From assembly GCA_046304235.1 (NCBI GenBank), contig JBKCEW010000014.1:1-15972 (forward strand): a stretch of 15,972 nt of DNA, given 5' to 3'. The notes under the pieces were generated by a model. That model was given only the letters and a program-made list of their open reading frames with translations. It was not told where the DNA came from and made no database searches. Shown here one piece after another: positions 14,561 to 15,972 of this stretch. The position numbers and the translations under genes are program-made. This DNA is from CANHVK01 sp046304235. Lineage in GTDB: Bacteria; Bacteroidota; Bacteroidia; Flavobacteriales_D; Crocinitomicaceae. Position 1 is the first letter of the stretch. Every line of letters begins with the position of its first letter.

Positions 14561-15484
14561 ATGGAACTTTTAAAAAAATTAACCTCAATCTCTGGAGCAT
14601 CAAGTGATGAATTACAGATAAAAAAATTTTTACTAAAATATATTATTGAAAACCAAAACAACTGGAAATCAAACCCTACAATCATTGAAGGTGACGAGTT
14701 TCATGACAACATCATATTAGTTTTCGGCAAACCTCGAACTGCAATTTATGCGCACATTGACACAATAGGCTTTTCAGTTTCTTATGAAAATCAATTAGTT
14801 AAAATCGGAGGACCAGATTTAATTGATGGAACACCTCTTGTGGGTAAAGACTCAATTGGGAAGATTGATACCGAATTAATGGTTATAGAACAAGTGAATG
14901 ATCGCCCAATTATCAAATGTGTTTACCCAAGAGAAATAGACCGCGGTACAATTTTAACTTACAAACCAAACTTTAGAGAAACTGATACAACTGTTCAATC
15001 ACCCTATTTAGATAATCGCCTAGGAGTTTGGTGTGCACTTAAAATCGCAGAATCACTAAAAGATGGTATAATAGTATTTAGCACCTATGAAGAACATGGC
15101 GGAAATAGCGTAGGCTTTATCTCTAAATTTCTTTATAAAAAATTCAAAATAAAACAGGCTCTTATTTGCGATATCACTTGGTTAACTGAACATGTATCAC
15201 CTGGTAAAGGTGTCGCTATTTCATTAAGAGATAGTATGCTACCAAGAAAAACTTTTTTAAATAAAATCTTAAAACTTGCTAAAAAATCAGGCATTGATTT
15301 TCAACTTGAAGTAGAAAGTGCAGGGGGCAGTGATGGTAGCACCTTACAAAAATCTGAATTACTTATAGACTGGTGCTTTATTGGTGCAGGAGAAGACAAC
15401 GTTCATACATGTGATGAAATTGTATCCAAATACGACATCCTATGCATGGTAGAAATGTATCGATTCCTTATGAAAAACCTCTGA
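14561..15484 (+). CDS. M42-type zinc/cobalt metallopeptidase (aminopeptidase-like)
   Basis: A 307-residue cytoplasmic protein resembling the M42 (glutamyl aminopeptidase/DapE-like tetrahedral) peptidases, slightly shorter than the typical 340-360. The two-metal site is complete: His65 and Asp67 (AHIDTIGF), bridging Asp151 (YLDNRLG), general-base and ligand Glu177/Glu178 (STYEEHGG), Asp204 (CDITWL) and His282 (VHTCDEI). There is no signal peptide. The region between residues 72 and 147 corresponds to the small dimerisation/PDZ-like domain of M42 enzymes and looks shortened. It follows the YigZ gene by 11 bases in the same operon. The peptide substrate cannot be told from sequence; a related M20/M28 assignment is less likely. 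Confidence 0.85.
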   Translation: MELLKKLTSISGASSDELQIKKFLLKYIIENQNNWKSNPTIIEGDEFHDNIILVFGKPRTAIYAHIDTIGFSVSYENQLVKIGGPDLIDGTPLVGKDSIGKIDTELMVIEQVNDRPIIKCVYPREIDRGTILTYKPNFRETDTTVQSPYLDNRLGVWCALKIAESLKDGIIVFSTYEEHGGNSVGFISKFLYKKFKIKQALICDITWLTEHVSPGKGVAISLRDSMLPRKTFLNKILKLAKKSGIDFQLEVESAGGSDGSTLQKSELLIDWCFIGAGEDNVHTCDEIVSKYDILCMVEMYRFLMKNL

Positions 15485-15972
15485 TCTTATTTAACATAAT
15501 CTTTAGGTTTTAATCCCTTCAAAATATTTCATACATATTTATGTAATAGATAAAGCTTATAAATAACTCACATTAATCTTAATATTTACATTAAACAGTT
15601 CATATCTGTTAAGAAAATTATTCCGATTCAAGATTCTCATATGAATAATCATACACTCATGAATACTTATAATATAGTTCAGCAACACCAACTATGATTA
15701 TAACAGAGTGTTGTATTGTGGTATTTAAACAAATTCATGAAGAATTTGTGTATCTGCATCTAAAATCTTGCTAAACCAGTTGTTTGTTTCCAGTAATGCT
15801 ACCGTGTTATGTTATCGGATAAATAATATACTATAAATTTGAAGCAAGATTGCTCAAAATATTGCAGCATGAGACGGCTATTAAGGCATGATCAAGAAAG
15901 CTATTTTGTGTCTTTCTTGATATGCAAATTATGAATTCAAGTATTTGATATCAAATCATGAATGGAAATAAA
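15485..15972. other. Gene-free right end with several short palindromes
   Basis: No convincing open frame lies in these 488 bases on either strand. Several inverted repeats are present: TACATA-TT-TATGTA (15532-15545), CAACAC/GTGTTG (15683-15713), ACAAATTC-N5-GAATTTGT (15729-15749), TTATC-G-GATAA (15812-15822), a longer hairpin at 15886-15925 and the 14-base palindrome ATTTGATATCAAAT (15943-15956). No direct repeats, tRNA or rRNA were recognised. It could hold a non-coding RNA, the promoter of a gene beyond the edge, or decayed sequence. Confidence 0.5.
15886..15925. repeat. Long inverted repeat (14 pairs, one bulge)
   Basis: GCAT-g-ATCAAGAAAG (15886-15900) pairs with CTTTCTTGATATGC (15912-15925) around an 11-base loop. 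Ten pairs are continuous, then a single unpaired G, then four more. No T-run follows on either strand, so it is not a typical terminator. Confidence 0.6.

Noticed and set aside
15725..15808. Leftward open stretch of 27 codons reading NTVALLETNNWFSKILDADT and on to a stop, which looks protein-like.
   Set aside because: It is preceded at once by a stop, has no start codon, is very short and shows no family motif; it may be chance or the remnant of a lost gene.
15660..15972. Possible CRISPR array, tracrRNA or integron attC site at the right edge, suggested by the stems and the bulged hairpin.
   Set aside because: No direct repeats, no cas gene and no integrase are in the window, and the stems lack the conserved attC core sequences. 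No T-run closes a transcript.
1..15972. Signs of a mobile island, toxin-antitoxin pair, defence system or biosynthetic cluster.
   Set aside because: No transposase, integrase, restriction, toxin-antitoxin or large synthase motif was found; gene content is conserved housekeeping plus a few small unknowns.

Overview
The window is AT-rich chromosomal DNA from a member of the Bacteroidota, most likely class Flavobacteriia. Several signs point there. Start codons lack Shine-Dalgarno sequences. Several genes are preceded by the Bacteroidota-type promoter (TTG, then about 20 bases, then TAnnTTTG). Small families typical of the phylum are present: DUF4295 next to the L28 and L33 genes, and a Fibrobacter-major-paralogous lipoprotein. 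The proteins themselves (DnaA, HisRS, L33, HutH) have Flavobacteriia-like forms. The family or genus cannot be fixed by eye. Nothing indicates a phage, plasmid, insertion sequence or CRISPR array; most of the window is conserved housekeeping DNA.

Layout. From 1 to 4108 everything reads leftward: a partial membrane protein overlapping the end of hutH (histidine ammonia-lyase), a GC-rich double palindrome, hisS (histidyl-tRNA synthetase) and a surface-type lipoprotein. A divergent promoter region (4109-4201) then starts a rightward three-gene operon: an ACMSD-type decarboxylase, a U32 family protein of the TrhP/YegQ kind, and a single-cluster ferredoxin, closed by a hairpin terminator. From 6722 to 9974 genes read leftward again: cinA, then rpmB-rpmG-DUF4295 from a good promoter, a terminator, ftsY and a small charged lipoprotein. 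A rightward DUF4197 gene converges on a leftward operon (thioesterase, then an arginase-family enzyme, probably formimidoylglutamase). The rightward dnaA follows, ending in a strong terminator, then a YigZ/IMPACT gene with a probable TTG start and an M42-type metallopeptidase. The last 488 bases hold no convincing gene but several short palindromes.

How the genes fit together. HutH and the arginase-family enzyme would be the first and last steps of histidine-to-glutamate breakdown, although they sit about 9 kb apart in separate units. The U32 protein and the adjacent ferredoxin match the pairing known to be needed for 5-hydroxyuridine in wobble position 34 of tRNA. The rpmB/rpmG/ftsY block, hisS and dnaA are translation, secretion and replication genes. 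CinA (NMN deamidase) and ACMSD both touch NAD-related metabolism but are not linked here.

The most interesting items are the U32-ferredoxin operon, the paired palindromes with compensating changes at 1867-1942, the non-ATG start behind the dnaA terminator, and the structured gene-free right end. I found no wholly new system.
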